A stretch of 64,000 bases of DNA from Oikopleura dioica (GCA_907165135.1 OU015566.1:1428501-1492500); one strand, 5' to 3'; positions 30,542-42,759 are shown, counted from the first letter of the stretch. Notes: generated by a model from the letters alone, not told the origin. Program-made: numbers and translations.

Positions 30542-32687
30542 ATGAAGAACTTGATTTTTCTTTTTCTTTCGATAATTATAAGAGATTGCTGCGGGCATGG
30601 AAGTTTTGAGAAGAAACCACATGTGATTTTTATAATGATTGACGATTTGGGATATGATGACTTAGGGAGCTGTGCTCAAATTTTTCATAGGGCTAGGGTT
30701 AGGATAAGGGTTAGGTTTTCATCTACCCTAGCCAGTGAATGTGTTTTTTGAGCCGAAAAAGGATACGTCAATCCTGATATCAAGAGCCCAAATATCGATT
30801 TTTTGGCAAAAGATGCTCTTCATTTGGAAAAGTACTACAATCAGGTTTGCAGATAAAAAAATCCCCTGAGCTAGTGTCCGAGAAGCAGGTTAAAAAGAGT
30901 CCTCCCCGGAAAAAATTATTTTTAGCCGTCTTGTACCCCTTCAAGGGCAGCTTTTATGACCGGCCGATACAACATTCGCTACGGCCTTCAGTCCGGTAAT
31001 CCATTTTCGTCAAAATTCCGTCAAAACCCTATTCAGGCGTGATCAAGCCCGACGAGCCAGAAGCCATCCCTCTTTCTGAAACTCTCCTGCCCAAAGCTTT
31101 CAAAGAATGTGGTTACAATACCTCGATGCATGGAAAATGGCACTTAGGATTTTACACGAAAGAGCATTGCCCGCAAAACAGGGGTTTCGACCGTTTCTTT
31201 GGCTTCTATCTCGGCTCACAGGACTATTTCTACCACGATTCGGGAAATGATCGAGGCGAGAGTGACGGACCCTCGCAGCATATCGGAAAAAGAAATGAAA
31301 AACAATTTCGACCGTCTGGCTACGATTTTCGGGAAGCATACAGTAATGGGACGGAAAAAGTCAGATTTGATCTGAATGGGACTTACTCGACAAAAGCTAT
31401 CGCGGAAGACTTTATCGCGAAATTGGATGATTATGATCCCCAGGGTGGTTTTCAATGACATTTTTTTTCATCAAAATTTCAAGAAAGAAATGTCATTTTG
31501 ACCAGAGTAGACCCCACTTTTCGAATTTCTCTCCTTCCAAGATGTCCATGGTCCCCTCCAATGGCTTCACGAGTATTCATCCCTTTTTGAAGAAAAAGAC
31601 TGGACCCATAATCGCAAAATTATGTCGCGAAAAATAGCGATCGTTGATCATTACATTGGAAAAATCGTCGCTGCTTTGAAAGAAAAAGGATTTTGGTCGA
31701 ATACCATTTTGGTCGTCACTTCTGATAACGGCGGGCAGACGAAAGAAGGAGCGTCGAACTGGCCCCTCCGTGGGAGCAAAGGGAATGTCTTTGAAGGAGG
31801 GATAAAAGCAAGAGCGTTTATTCACAGTCCGATTTTGCCGAAAAAGTTGGTGGGAAAAAACTTTCCGTATGTGATGCACGTGACTGATTGGTACCCGACT
31901 CTGCTGAGATTTTCAGGATGTTCAGGAAGAGTTCTCCATTTCTTCTTTTTCTTTCCGTATTTTTCAACCAATCAGAACTCTGAAAAGTTCCCGATAAAAC
32001 CCTCCCACTTGATGGCGCTGCTCAAGATATTTTCCACCTCGAGCCGAAGCTCAAAAGATCTCACATCCTCCACTTCATGGACCCCCTCAAAGTCGAACGA
32101 AGAGATGTTGATGTGAGACCATTTCAAGTTCTGAAAAACAGGACCTTCGATGTGACCGTCAAGGCCGCGATCAGATCTGAAAGTTGGAAGCTGATCACGG
32201 GCCGCCCTTGTCACTCGGGCTGCTCGTTTTCCGGGGAAAAGAATGAGAAATACATCATGGAAAGAAAGCCGCTGGAGGAGGTGGAGCCCGATAAACTTGT
32301 CCGTCTGTACGATATGGAGAATGATCCTTTCGAAAACCATGATGTTTCTGACTTCCATCCCGAGCTTGTTGATAAGTTTCTGCTAAAACTTGCTGATTAT
32401 TACGTAAGATCTTCTTTCCTCCATCTCTCTATCGATTCTAGGACGATCAAACAAAGCCTCAGCATGAAAACCCCGACGAAAACGCCAACCCAAAAGATGG
32501 CGTCTGGCGTCCTTGGCGACAAAACGACCACTTTGTCTATCAACCATTTGTAGGGACGAAACAGCAGGCAAACTACATGAAAGGAACGAAAAGCTACAAA
32601 GAAAATTTTATCAGTAATTCTGCAGATTCCTTCAAGATTTATGCCGATAAACTTGATCATTTTGAAATTATCTCTGATGATGCCTAA
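30542..32687 (+). CDS. Arylsulfatase (ARSB/ARSI/ARSJ type)
   Basis: Exons 30542-30671, 30753-30844, 30926-30995, 31037-31443, 31511-31925, 31988-32403 and 32442-32687, about 590 residues. It has a signal peptide (MKNLIFLFLSIIIRDCCG) and metal-binding HVIFIMIDDLGYDDLGS. The sulfatase signature CTPSRAAFMTGRY is complete, and its Cys becomes formylglycine. HGKWHLG, GSQDYFYH and WYPTLLRFSGC are also present. It should hydrolyse sulfate esters on glycosaminoglycans in lysosomes or outside the cell. Two introns are non-canonical: 31444-31510 fits as GG-AG and 31926-31987 as GA-AG (TTCAG|GAAGAG...GAAAAG). Intron 30672-30752 holds telomere-like repeats. A sulfotransferase gene lies 5 kb away. Confidence 0.92.
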
Positions 32688-32863
32688 AAAATAAATTGGC
32701 AGATAAATTTTCTATTGCGAAATCTTCTCACTCGAATTTATGCGTATCTTTTTCGTAAAAATGTTACCTAATTATTACGATTGACAGGTAAAATCATGAG
32801 AGTTCGCCATACGCTTCCTGTTCAGAAGAATTCATTGCTATTTTTTCTGTCAGAAAAATCACC

Positions 32864-33585
32864 ATGAAAATTTTTTTTCCACTCGCGATTTCTGCATCGG
32901 CTCTTCCTCAGGCAAGAAATTTTGAGCTTGCCAAATGTCTTGATTCTTGTGATTGGTTCGATTCAAAATGTCAACGGTAAGATAGTTTTCCCCCAAATAC
33001 TTCTGCATTTTCAGTGAATGCTTTGGTTGGGAAAAACCTGAATTTGAGCTGGCCCAATGTCTGAACGAGTGCAAATGGTACGACTACAAGTGCCAATGGG
33101 CTTGCTTTGGATGGGGAGAAGAAACAACAACAAGTTCTCCAACAACGACTAGGCCGACAAGAACCACGACGACGAAAACATCAAGAACTACAACGACTCC
33201 AGCAACGACTACTCGTTCAACTACAACTCGTTCAACGACAACTCGAGCGACCACGACTCGAACGACGACAACAGCTTCAACGATCATGACATCAACTGCG
33301 CAATCAACAACAACAAAGGCATCCACAACAACTTCCACACCAGCGGCGACATCATCAACTACATCAACAACAACAAGAACAACAACAACGACAACTACAA
33401 AGGAAACAACAACAAGTGCCTCTGGAAAATGCGAAGATGGAATCTACCCTAACGAAAACGACTGCTCGAAGTTCTACCAATGCTCCAACGGAATCCAATG
33501 GCCTGACCAAGATTGCCCCCCTGGACTGCTTTTCAACCCTGAAGTTCTTGTCTGTGATTTCCCTCAGAATGTCATTTGCGAATAA
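32864..33585 (+). CDS. Secreted mucin with peritrophin-type chitin-binding domain
   Basis: Exons 32864-32976 and 33015-33585, about 227 residues. The start MKIFFPLAISASALPQA fits a signal peptide. Two tandem Cys-rich repeats follow (FELAKCLDSCDWFDSKC / FELAQCLNECKWYDYKC, each leading to CFGW), then about 95 residues of Thr/Ser/Arg mucin-like sequence. The protein ends in a CBM14/peritrophin-A domain (CEDGIYPNENDCSKFYQCSN...CPPGLLFNPEVLVCDFPQNV) with the six-Cys spacing of chitin binding. Probably extracellular, at a chitin- or cellulose-containing surface such as the gut lining or house (inference). Confidence 0.85.
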
Positions 33586-33674
33586 AATCTCTAGTCGGTC
33601 TTGATGTTGATTTTTTCTAGATATCGAACAACAATAGAAAGGAATTTTCAGTAAATAATCAGTTTGAGCAAAAA

Positions 33675-34634
33675 ATGTTCGGCAAAAAGAAAGAGACGAT
33701 TCCAGACCCCTCCGGCATGATAGTCAACCCTCAAAATGTAGAACCCGGTCAAATTCAGGGTTTCCAAGTGGTAAGAGAAAAGTTTGAGAGAATAGGTTCT
33801 CAGAGATTATAGATTGATGTTGATGCGACTGTTCCAACAACGGGATTTTTCGAATTCAATAGCTGTGGAAAAGCAACTCTAGGAAAGTTTCTTTCTATTG
33901 GCAATTCGTTCTTTGGTCCGCATTCTAGAGCGACTAGAAGAAACTTAAGAAAGCCGCGCCTTTTTGGTCCTTCATTATGGATTTTCAGCGGCTTGGGACA
34001 ATGATTTATCTTCTTATTAAACCTGGATATGAATTTGCAAAATCTACTGAATGGCTTTCCTGGGTTATTCTTCATCTTGTTCTGCGGCTCGTCGTTATGT
34101 ATTTTAAAACACCAACGATCGGGCTTGTTAGTTGGAAAGGTAAAAAAAGAGGAAAGAGAGGAGATTTGTATGCAATTTTAGCTGCAACCGGCGATGAGGG
34201 ACTAGTAACGGTCGATTTTCATTCGAAAAAGATAAAAGAAGCTGGTGGAAAAATGCAATTCGCAGCGGCAGCGAATTGGCTACTGATGTTTCTGGGCCAG
34301 GCTGTGTTCTTTTTGGTCGCATACGGGTAATTTCTTCTGTTTCTAGACTCTAGAATCTAGAGGCTTGTCAACTTATTATTTTAGCGATTTCACGATTTTT
34401 CCAACAATCTTCGTCGTAACAATTCTTATCGATATCTACTTGCACATGTGCGAAGTTCGCGCCGCCGCGTTTATGAAGAACAAGGGCCAGCATTGGAGAA
34501 ATGGCTGCTCAGCTCTTTTCTGTGGAATCGACAATCAAATCGACCCGGACACTGTTGTTCCCCTCGACGACCCGCGAATTCAAGATGCTCTTTCTCAGCG
34601 AAATCAAGGAGGAGTACATCCTGTTACTGTTTAA
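33675..34634 (+). CDS. Multi-pass membrane protein, family not recognised
   Basis: Exons 33675-33770, about 33813-33930, 33989-34326 and 34385-34634. It starts MFGKKKETIPDPSG. Hydrophobic helices are seen at WLSWVILHLVLRLVVMYF, ANWLLMFLGQAVFFLVAYG and FTIFPTIFVVTILIDIYL, followed by a polar tail ending GGVHPVTV. A segment at 34140-34181 (GTAAAA...TTTTAG, 42 nt, multiple of three) is either a retained or a removed micro-intron. The 3' end of exon 2 is unresolved, because the next exon needs phase 0 and no GT donor gives it. Confidence 0.55.
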
Positions 34635-34800
34635 ACACTCAATATTTTTCGTATTTAATTTAATAAGCAAATTTTGCGATAAAAAAACTGTCTTTTATTG
34701 GACATAAAAAAGAATCACTGAAAGCAGGGATAATGTCAGGCTCAAAGTTCTAGCTGAGTCTTCGCTGTTGTCATCTTCAGATTGATGCTCTTTGCATTTT

Positions 34801-36178
34801 CTAGAGATATAATGAAGATCGAAAATTTCTATTTCTCAACTTGTTCTCGAGATATCGGACAAGAGTCTCAGGAAAATCACTAAAGAATTCATCCACATCG
34901 AGATTTATAAGCTGCTCGTACTCGTTTTCCGCGGAGAACTTGTAGTCGAACAGTAGATTGTCATTTTTGAAAGTGTACGGGTGCACCCTAAATTGCTCAT
35001 TGACGAAATCGATTCCGATGATTACCCGATATTATGATCGTGCGCCGCTTGAATGAGATTTGAAACGTAAGAAATATGATTGTCCGCTGATTTTCCAACA
35101 ATCATAGTTTTATCTGGCCCCACTCCGTAAATATTCAGCTTGTCCAGCTCCTCCCAAAATTTCCACTCAGTCCAGTCGAAGGTCGAAAAATCATCAGGTC
35201 GATATCCAGGAAGGCTAAAAACTGATGAAAACAGTCAAAAAGACACTTTTTCATACATTGTTGATGATTTGAAGAGATAAATCAAAAATTAGAGTTTGAA
35301 ATTATTTGTCGGTTTCCGGACAATAAAATGAAAATGAACAACTTACATATTTGCTCTATTGAACAAGTAAACCTTCGACAAGTTTAAAAGAATCATAAAA
35401 AAATCATTATAAGGCTTAATTTCAAACTCATTTCAATGGCAGATCCGTCAGGTTTCTCATTTGATTCAGCGACTCCCAGCTAAAAGACTGAACGAAGCAG
35501 GGATCCGTCGGCTTCGTGTATCCTTTTTCGATCAGAACTTCGACTATTGCTTCTTCCATGTCGTAACGAGTCCAATCAATATTTGTCTCGAACCAGTCAG
35601 GCTTTTTTGTCTCTGGATAAATTCCGATTGTTCGATTTGCTGATTTCGCGATTTGAACATATTCGTCGAAGGATACGACATTGTATTTGAAGTTGTACTG
35701 AAAAATAACCCTTTGAACCAAGGACTGGTCATACCTGCTGATCACGTGAGCTAATTGCCTTGACTTTTAGGGATGTAAGTTCTTCAAAAGTAAAGTCAAT
35801 GGAAAACCAGTCGGTTTTCGTGCCAATTTTTCGCCTTCGATCTTTAAATTCTGGTCGATCAGCAACATCCGTGACGGAACTTTTCGGAATTTTCGAACAT
35901 TTTTTTCAAGATTTTTTAAAGAAAATTTTGAGGTTGTTCCTTAAAAATTCATCGTGGAGGCAAACAAATTTCAAGTCCTTCGAAACCGCCAAATCGCATT
36001 CAATAACATCTGCTCCTTGTTCAATCGCCGTTTCGTAGCTCCCTCTTGTATGCGCTGGATAAATTCCAGAAGCTCCTCGATGCGCCACAATCAGCGGCCT
36101 CCCATTTTCGATTCCGTCGATTCCGTGGTCCCAGGCGTACTCGCACGAAACGAGCCCGAATAGGAAGAGATTGAGCAT
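34801..36178 (-). CDS. Glycerophosphodiester phosphodiesterase (GDPD family)
   Basis: Exons 35940-36178, 35735-35879, 35347-35697, 35026-35214 and 34801-34987. A signal-like start (MLNLFLFGLVSCEYA) is followed by the GDPD core: IVAHRGASGIYPAHTRGSY, the metal-binding EGADVIECDLAVSKD-type motif and CLHDEFL. The later TIGIYPETKKPDWF and VYLFNRAN motifs complete the barrel. It hydrolyses glycerophosphodiesters to glycerol-3-phosphate and an alcohol; a secreted or membrane location is likely. Intron 35880-35939 must be GA-AG (TTAAG|GAACAA...GAAAAG, 60 nt) to join HDEFL to SVTDVADRPEF. Near 35420-35450 the frame changes and needs a very short or non-canonical intron that I could not settle. Confidence 0.85.
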
Positions 36179-36553
36179 TTCTCTGGTTTGATCTTAATCA
36201 GGAGAGAAAAAAGGGGCAAGGCTGGTCATAAAAGAATGCAAATTTGACTTGCCCCACTTTGCAAATAAGTTCTTATTGAACGAGATTCAAGTACTTTTCA
36301 TCTTTTGAGCTTTTCAAACAAAATCAAAATTCGGAAAAACTGTTTTTTTTTTCAAAAAATCAACAACTACAAATATGAAAATACGATATTTTATTGAAAA
36401 ACAGATAAATGCAAAGAAAAAAAATTAAAATTTCATCAATTGTCTTGGCCAGAATGCGCAGAATTTCGTTTTTCATAAATGTTGAAGTTTTCGTTGAACT
36501 TGAGTTTTGTCGGTTTTGGAGAGCCGCTTTGATAATTGCTTGAATTGGGCTTT

Positions 36554-37136
36554 CTAACTGATAGAAGAAAGGCTTTTTCTACTTGTCAGAAAAAAGCCGG
36601 TCCTGTTTTCATATCCAGCTGCCCAGCCAGTTGGTTTCTTTGAGAGCTCGTTTTTATGAAGATTTGAGACTTTTGATCGGATAAAAAATGCTCAGAAAAA
36701 ACCATAAAAAATTCTTGATTCTAATCCGATGACTGCATCGTGTCTTTTTAGCATCTTCGAAGCCCAAAGCGACACTGCAAAAGCAACATATAATTTTCCC
36801 GCGGTAAAGAAAAACGCGCCAAAGGATCGGGGCAAAAGATCTCCAAGCATAATCGACAGAATTTCGTGAACTCCGCTTTTTTCTCGGTAAAATTCATAAG
36901 CTGCGAGGACGTTGTTGTAAAGACACTTGATGATGCTGCAGTTGAAAATGCACCACGAGTCTCTGTTTTCGGATTTTTTAGTCGAAAGAAGAAATTCTAC
37001 ATTTTTCGTCTGAAAATCCGCTCCTGGAAATCGGAAAGACGTAAACGACGAATGCGAGGCAAACAAGAAAGAGGATGGACCTGAGAACCTGCGGCAGAAA
37101 ACTTGAAAAAGAATCGAAATTCTTCGCTTTTGCCAT
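36554..37136 (-). CDS. Putative membrane protein, unrecognised
   Basis: Proposed exons 37050-37136, 36727-37009 and 36554-36669. It begins MAKAKNFDSFSSFLPQVLRS, followed by a hydrophobic helix (ILFLVCLAF). A Cys-containing soluble part follows (DSWCIFNCSIIKCLYNNVLA), then a second hydrophobic stretch (SFGAFFFTAGKLYVAFAVSLW) and a tail GWAAGYENRTGFFLTSRK. The last intron (36670-36726) would be GA-AG. Splice choices here rest on frame alone. Confidence 0.4.
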
Positions 37137-37219
37137 TTTTGTCTTTGATGAAAAATAAACTGATCCGCAGTGCTTTTTGTTTTTTGGTCAATGAAGTTGT
37201 TCTAGAGATTGATTTTTCT

Positions 37220-38322
37220 TTAATTTTGATTTTGCAGAGATTCATAGTAAGCAATTGTTTCTTTCGAAAACTCTTCTTTCCATCCATTTGTAGTTCCTGA
37301 GCGAAAAATGACGTCTTCGTCGAATTTCATCCCTTTCCTGTCGGCTGCTGTTTTTCGTGTTTCGCGCGCTTTTTGAATACCGCTCTAGAAGAAATATTTT
37401 TTACTTGAATCGAGATGTTAATTAATCACCTTTTCGGCAATTTCGGACACGTCAGAATTTTTGATTTCAAGGAAATCCAACAGTCTTGCTATTTCTTTTT
37501 CTTTATCCGCCATGACATCCTCAAATTTAAAAACTAGAAAAAAGTCTTTTTCAAAAATCGCTAAAATAGAACTAACATTCAATTTTGAGTTGAGGATGTT
37601 GCTTCGCAAATCGTTTCCATTGTTGATTGTAGTCCTCTGGGTGGCCGATGTAGTTTTTTCCGTCGAACATGAATCGAGCAAATTTGTTGATGTCTTCGTC
37701 AATTTGGTTTTGTTTTATGTACGCTTCGAGGAAAGGAAGTTTTTTGAAGAAATGAAAAGCGGAGACGGCAATAGCTGGAGTATTTCGCTCGACAAAGATG
37801 ATTTTTCCCTTGAAAATGAGTTAATTTTTTCGTTCAGAATCAAGGGTTAGGGTTTGAATTAAGGCTTATTTCTATGAAAATAACTCTTCCTTGTGCCCAA
37901 GCGGAAAATTTCCCGGGTGAACATGGCAATGTGTCGTATGAACAAGATCAGGGTTTCGACGAATCGCAGCAATTTGCTCGTCCAAAGCAGCAACATTTGG
38001 TGTAAACTCCATTGGAAAAAAGAAGACTTTATCATTTGGCAAAAGCGCTTCCAACCTCGTTACCCCGATTGCGTCCAAAATCGACATCATCAAATGACAC
38101 CCCGATTTCGGAAAACCTAAAAAACGCTGAAAAATGGTTACGCTTGCTTTTTTAACCTAACACCGTCACAGAGTTTTCAGGAAATTCAGTATTCTTGAGC
38201 TTTTCCATGCCTTCTCTTGTCGCTGTTGCTGAGAGAAAAAGGTCTCCATTGGACTCAAAAATTTCTCCAGAAGCAAGTTCTTTTTCGTAAAATTTTTTTC
38301 TCGCTTCGAAATCCAGCCGCAT
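37220..38322 (-). CDS. Sulfotransferase (PAPS-dependent, cytosolic type)
   Basis: Exons 38157-38322, 37890-38116, 37577-37808, 37430-37533 and 37220-37384, about 297 residues, the usual size for soluble sulfotransferases. The 5'-phosphosulfate loop reads GFPKSGCHLMMSIL. HPGNFPLGHK, IIFVERNTPAIAVSAFHFF (the 3'-phosphate-binding RNP-type motif), QLKIEFFKFEDVMADKEKEI and the C-terminal RSGTTNGWKEEF (GxxGxWK region) are all present. It should transfer sulfate from PAPS to a small molecule; the substrate cannot be read from sequence. Intron 37809-37889 fits only as GA-AG (CACAAG|GAAGAG...TTCAAG) and includes a short CCCTAACCC motif. Confidence 0.88.
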
Positions 38323-38539
38323 TTTTTTACACTTTTCTCTTCAGTTTGAATAAAGATACAAAGAGCACTTTTATTTGTCGGCAAATATTGCTGCCCTGGG
38401 CGTTTTTTTTCAAGCGCCATAAAATTAGAAAAGACAACTCTGCAAAAATATTTTCAGAAGACAAAAATGGCGGAATGATTTTTTAAGCTTATATATTTAT
38501 TTTGAATAATAAAGGAGAAACTATACAGAGTTCGAAATT

Positions 38540-39900
38540 CTAAATACTTGATTTTCGCAAGCTATCCAGCGAAAAAGTCTTTTCCATATTAAAAATCATA
38601 TTTTCATCTTCTTCCTCTTCGCTTTCAAGCACCAGCGGCTGCATTTCCGCCGAAACTTGATTTTTCGAACTTTCGCGTTTTTTGAAAAACAAGTCGAGGC
38701 AAATTCCAGCCATGACGATTCCGGCGCCGATTTTCTTTTTCAAATCGAAGGAATCGCCGAAAATCAGGGCTGAACCGAGAAGCGTGAAGAATTTTCGCAA
38801 GGTTGTGATTATTGAAGTTGTCAAGGTGCCGAATTCGACGACGCAGAGAAAAATAAACATTTGCCCTTGAAAATAAAATGAAAAAAAAACTCCAAATCTC
38901 ATTCTTACCAAGACACGAGCAAACAGCCATGACACAAATCTTCCAAATGACGCCATGATGAGCCGCCATGAATTTAAAAGCCAGAATAATTTCGAGCTGG
39001 ATGAAAGTAAAGGGGAAAGAAATTATTGCAGCCCAGGAATTAAGGGTGTTCATCAGTTCGATCGGGCTTAAATTCGTCTTTTTAAGGATCTCTAGATCAA
39101 TTTTAAGGGGGTGGAGCATGCTCAAATCTCAAGAAAAAAGGAAAAATAATCATTCTCTTGAAAAGAAGTTAACATAGTGATACCCTTAATTTCGAGAAAA
39201 TCAATGAAATAAAAGATCCTGTCCTTTGGTTCATCCTTCAAATCATTCCTGATCTTCTCCTGAAAAGCAGAAGTCACACCATCAAAAACTAACGAAATCG
39301 CCAAAAGCAAGTCCCCAAAATAAACTCCTTTCTTTTCTTCTTTCTCCACATTCGAGTCTTCATCGTAGATAAACAGCGAAATTCCGATGGTGATCAAAAT
39401 GACAGAAATCCATTTCCAAATCGAGTGGAATTTCTTTGCAATCAAAGCGCCGAAAATAATGACGGGAATTGGCCGACAGCTTTTTCCCAGAACTTGAGCT
39501 GGATAGCTTACATATTCTGAAAAGAAAATGAGATATGGACAAATCGTTGTTGACACCCTTAAGGACTTACGGAGCGATTTATTCGTGCATAAAATGGCTG
39601 CTGCGTTGCTCACAGAAGTCGCTAAATAATTCTTCGAAGTTTTGAACACGTGACATTTTCTTTTGCAAATCGAGAGGATAATATTCGTTATAATAGCATT
39701 TATACAGCAAGTAAGCCAGGTCAGAGTCAGCATAAACTTCCAGCTTTCTCCGTCAAACGGAACTTTTGTCACCGCTTCCTGTAAGCTTCGTTGGAGTTGG
39801 TGGAAATAAATTCTAGTACCTGGGCGATCCCGAAAGCAAGGTAAAACCCGACGATTCCGAAGAAACAAGCAGAAGCCAAAAGAACACGTCTTTTCTCCAT
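38540..39900 (-). CDS. SLC35B1: Nucleotide(-sugar) carrier, SLC35B1-like
   Basis: Exons 39820-39900, 39571-39778, about 39183-39516, about 38910-39125 and 38540 to about 38865. About ten hydrophobic segments are seen. Family landmarks are YPAQVLGKSCRPIPVIIFGA, GDLLLAISLVFDGVTSAFQE, LNSWAAIISFPF and QMFIFLCVVEFGTLTTSIIT followed by RKFFTLLGSALIFGD. These correspond one by one to SLC35B1, an ER carrier described as a UDP-sugar or ATP/ADP exchanger. The C-terminus is long and acidic rather than a short di-lysine tail, which is unusual for the family. The junction around 39085-39235 is uncertain: a GA-AG reading (NDLK|TNLSPIELM) would match the family length best. Confidence 0.85.
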
Positions 39901-40340
39901 TTTCTCTACGAACGATTTGAACCATGAAAATCAAGCGTGGCCGCGCCGCGGGGCCGATTCAAGGGCTCATACTCTTTTTTTTACGATTGTGCTTTTCTGT
40001 TTTCAAATTGACCCTCGATTCAAAGCATAAAGAATTGTTAACCCCCATCGACCGAAATGTCAATTTTGGACATCGAACATCTTCGGACGCCTGTAACTCC
40101 CTGTAATCATTGTCAGATCGCAACAACCAACAGTTTTATTCTTCTTTACAAGCAAATAAATTCATTGAATAAGTTTAATAATTAGTTATTTTTTTTCAAA
40201 AAAAAAAAATGGTAAATTCTGCGAGTTGCGTCGAAATCAGTAACGACTTCTGCGTGGGTTCGTCATTCTGAGTCGATGACTCATTCTGCTGACAGCGAAA
40301 AAAAATGAAAATTTTCTAAAAAAGAGATCTCTCGAAAAAT
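39901..40340. other. Divergent intergenic region
   Basis: Shared upstream region of the SLC35B1-like gene (-) and the J-domain gene (+). It contains poly-A/T runs near 40190-40210. No gene was seen. Confidence 0.5.
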
Positions 40341-42701
40341 ATGCTGCGCGCTGGGAAAGTTCTGCTGCCGGTTTTGAGAAGAAAAGGAGATTTAGCAGAG
40401 TTTTATAAAGTTTTAAATGTTTCGAAAAGTTCGTCATTAAAAGGTACGTTTTGAAGCTTTTTAGGCCTATTTAAGGGATCCCCCCCGATCTCGCCAACTT
40501 TGACCTCTATCTACTTTTTTTTGAGCTTACGTAGGAAGCTGGTTTTGGGCGCATTAGAAAGCCTGCTTCGAAAGGAGCAAATTCTGGTGGAATCAGCTTG
40601 CCAGCAAAACATTCGCTTATGCATTAGAGGCCGTCAAAGTGATTAACATTTTGAAAAATGGCCATTTTAAGTCATTTTCAAATCGTATCTACTTTTTTTT
40701 GGGCTTTGGGATTCAAAATCTTTTTCGTTTATCAAAAAGTATAGACGCTAATCTTTATTTTTTGGTAGAATCAGCATGATCGGATAAGTTAATAAAAAAA
40801 TTCTAGTTGTAAAACTTTTTGAAACCATTTTTGGCCTTATTTGGGTGTTAGAATGCTCTCTAGCGCTAACAATTGGCCGAAAATTCTAGTGCGGTTATTA
40901 TATTCGTAATCTTCACATTCTAAGCTTTCGAAAGAGTCCTTGTTTGTGCTATTTCGATGACAATGAAAAATCGAAAAAAATTGCGATTTTCACGCTAAGT
41001 ACAATTTACATGCATTTTCCCGAACTTTGGGAGCCAAAATTTCGTGGATGCATTTAGGTAAAGGGGTACTATCATATATCAAAATGATCCTCAGAACACG
41101 AGGAATCTAATCATAGGCAATAATGACCGGTGCCAAAGTTTTGAAAAATCGGGGGGTGATCCCTTAATAAGCGAATTCCATAAGGATTTTCTTCTCCCCC
41201 TTAATTTAGTAATCTTCCTAATTTAGGGTCCCTTAATCCGGATAGCCCCCTTTTTAAGGGTGTCACAATCAAAATTCATTAAACAAATACTGTATTTCAT
41301 CTGTTGACTGAATATCATTGTGACACCCTTTAAGGGGCGGGTCGACGAGAATCGGGATTTCCGTGACCAAAAATGGGAGAAAACCTGATAAGATAGGCGA
41401 AATCTGAATTTAGTGGCGAATAGAAAAGGGTTGAAAAAATTAACCGGCGAAAAGTAGAAAAAAATTTGGCAAGAAAAAATCGGTCAAAAATCCCATCAAA
41501 GTGGGGCCATTTTCGCGAAAATGCACTAAAAATGGTCATTTTTTTTTACATTTTTCCTAATTTTACCCTCTAAATCTCATTTTAATCAAATGATTTTAGG
41601 CTCAAAAGATTTGGGAGAATCTGTAGATTCCAAAAATATAAGTTTCATATCCAGACTATGAGTACAAGCGAAATTACGATCACCCCTGAAAAAATTCTCG
41701 TCGACCCCCCTTAAAAGGAGGCTATTCGGATTAAGGGGTCCTAAATTAGGAACATTGCTAAATTCAGGGGGAGGAGGAAGATCTTTATGGAATTCCCCCT
41801 TTGAATATACCCCACCTTGCTATTTTCTTTCGTAAAATCCCTTTCTTTCAGAAATAGCGACATCTTACTTCGACCTGGCAAAACAGCACCACCCAGATCA
41901 TGGAGGAGAAGAAGAAGTTTTCAGGGCGATTCACAAAGCCTATCGAGAATTGAAAAAAGTTCACAAAGGAGGAGCGATTGATTTCGTCGAAGCAGAACTT
42001 TCAAACCGAGTCCCGCCAGAAGATGCCAAGCTGATTTTTGGCGATGAAGATGAAGGATCGTATTGGGAGAAGAAAAAGGCGAAGATTAGGGCGCTTTTGG
42101 GAGAACAGAAATTTGCGATCAAGGGAAAGGTTAGTTTTTGGCTCGATTTATGGCTCAAAATGTAAGCTTTCTTTTTCTTATAAAAAAGACCTGTCTAACC
42201 TTAAAAAAAGCATACAACCCATCAATACCCCCTAACCCTAACCCTCCAATCTTACCCACTGCCAACTAACCGATCCACCAATTCTCAGGGCGATCCTTGG
42301 TCCGGCTTTCTCTACCGCGTTCAAGAAGCACCACACATGACGGATGGTTTTTCCGAATTCTACTGCCTCTATCTCCACGCTGCTTATAATTCTCAAGCGC
42401 TGAACACGACGATTTTAGAAGTTATTGATTATATGGTCGACAAGACTTATTTTATCCATCTTGGTTTGTTTTTAAAGCGATTTGGTCCTCGGAAATCCCA
42501 TTTTTAGACGAGAAAAAAGCTGATAAATACGAGTACGACTGGAACGACGACGATGACGATTTCATCCTTATTTCGCTCGACGGAATTTACAAACAAATCT
42601 ACATCGGCCGAGACATGCCGATAGAATACGGCCGAACAAGTTTATCCCTGCAGCCAATCATTTCTGAAGTGGTCGAAGATTTTCAATATTATCTCGAATA
42701 A
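40341..42701 (+). CDS. Mitochondrial-type J-domain (DnaJ) protein
   Basis: Exons 40341-40443, 41852-42129, 42289-42463 and 42508-42701, about 250 residues. The start MLRAGKVLLPVLRRKG looks like a mitochondrial presequence and leads straight into a J-domain: DLAEFYKVLNVSKSSSLKEI, then SYFDLAKQHHPDHGG with the HPD tripeptide intact, then VFRAIHKAYREL. The rest (WSGFLYRVQEAPHMTDGFSE and an Asp-rich loop) is unrecognised. It would stimulate an Hsp70, probably in mitochondria. Intron 1 (40444-41851, 1.4 kb) is stuffed with a TTAA-flanked element and a second foldback. Intron 2 contains CCCTAACCCTAACCCT. Confidence 0.82.
40471..41167. mobile_element. TTAA-flanked MITE (copy 1), in intron
   Basis: Starts TTAAGGGATCCCCCCCGAT and ends ATCGGGGGGTGATCCCTTAA, about 0.7 kb. 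TTAA flanks and G/C-rich inverted ends suggest a piggyBac-type insertion site (inference). Two other TTAA-flanked elements are at 43107-43449 and 50340-51027. Confidence 0.7.
41171..41812. mobile_element. Foldback element with nested small palindrome, in intron
   Basis: The left arm 41171-41262 (GAATTCCATAAGGATTTTCT, CCTAATTTAGGGTCCCTTAA) is mirrored by 41703-41808. Inside the left half, TAAGGGTGTCACAAT (about 41257) faces ATTGTGACACCCTTTA (about 41335), a separate short palindrome. Confidence 0.75.
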
Positions 42702-42759
42702 AATGTTTATGATTTATTTTCAAAAAATAATGTCACCGAAAGAATCAATATTAGACAGT

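Noticed and set aside
33084-33338. Val-rich minus-strand frame over the mucin gene
   Set aside because: It is the antisense of ACN threonine codons; the plus-strand mucin ends in a clear chitin-binding domain.
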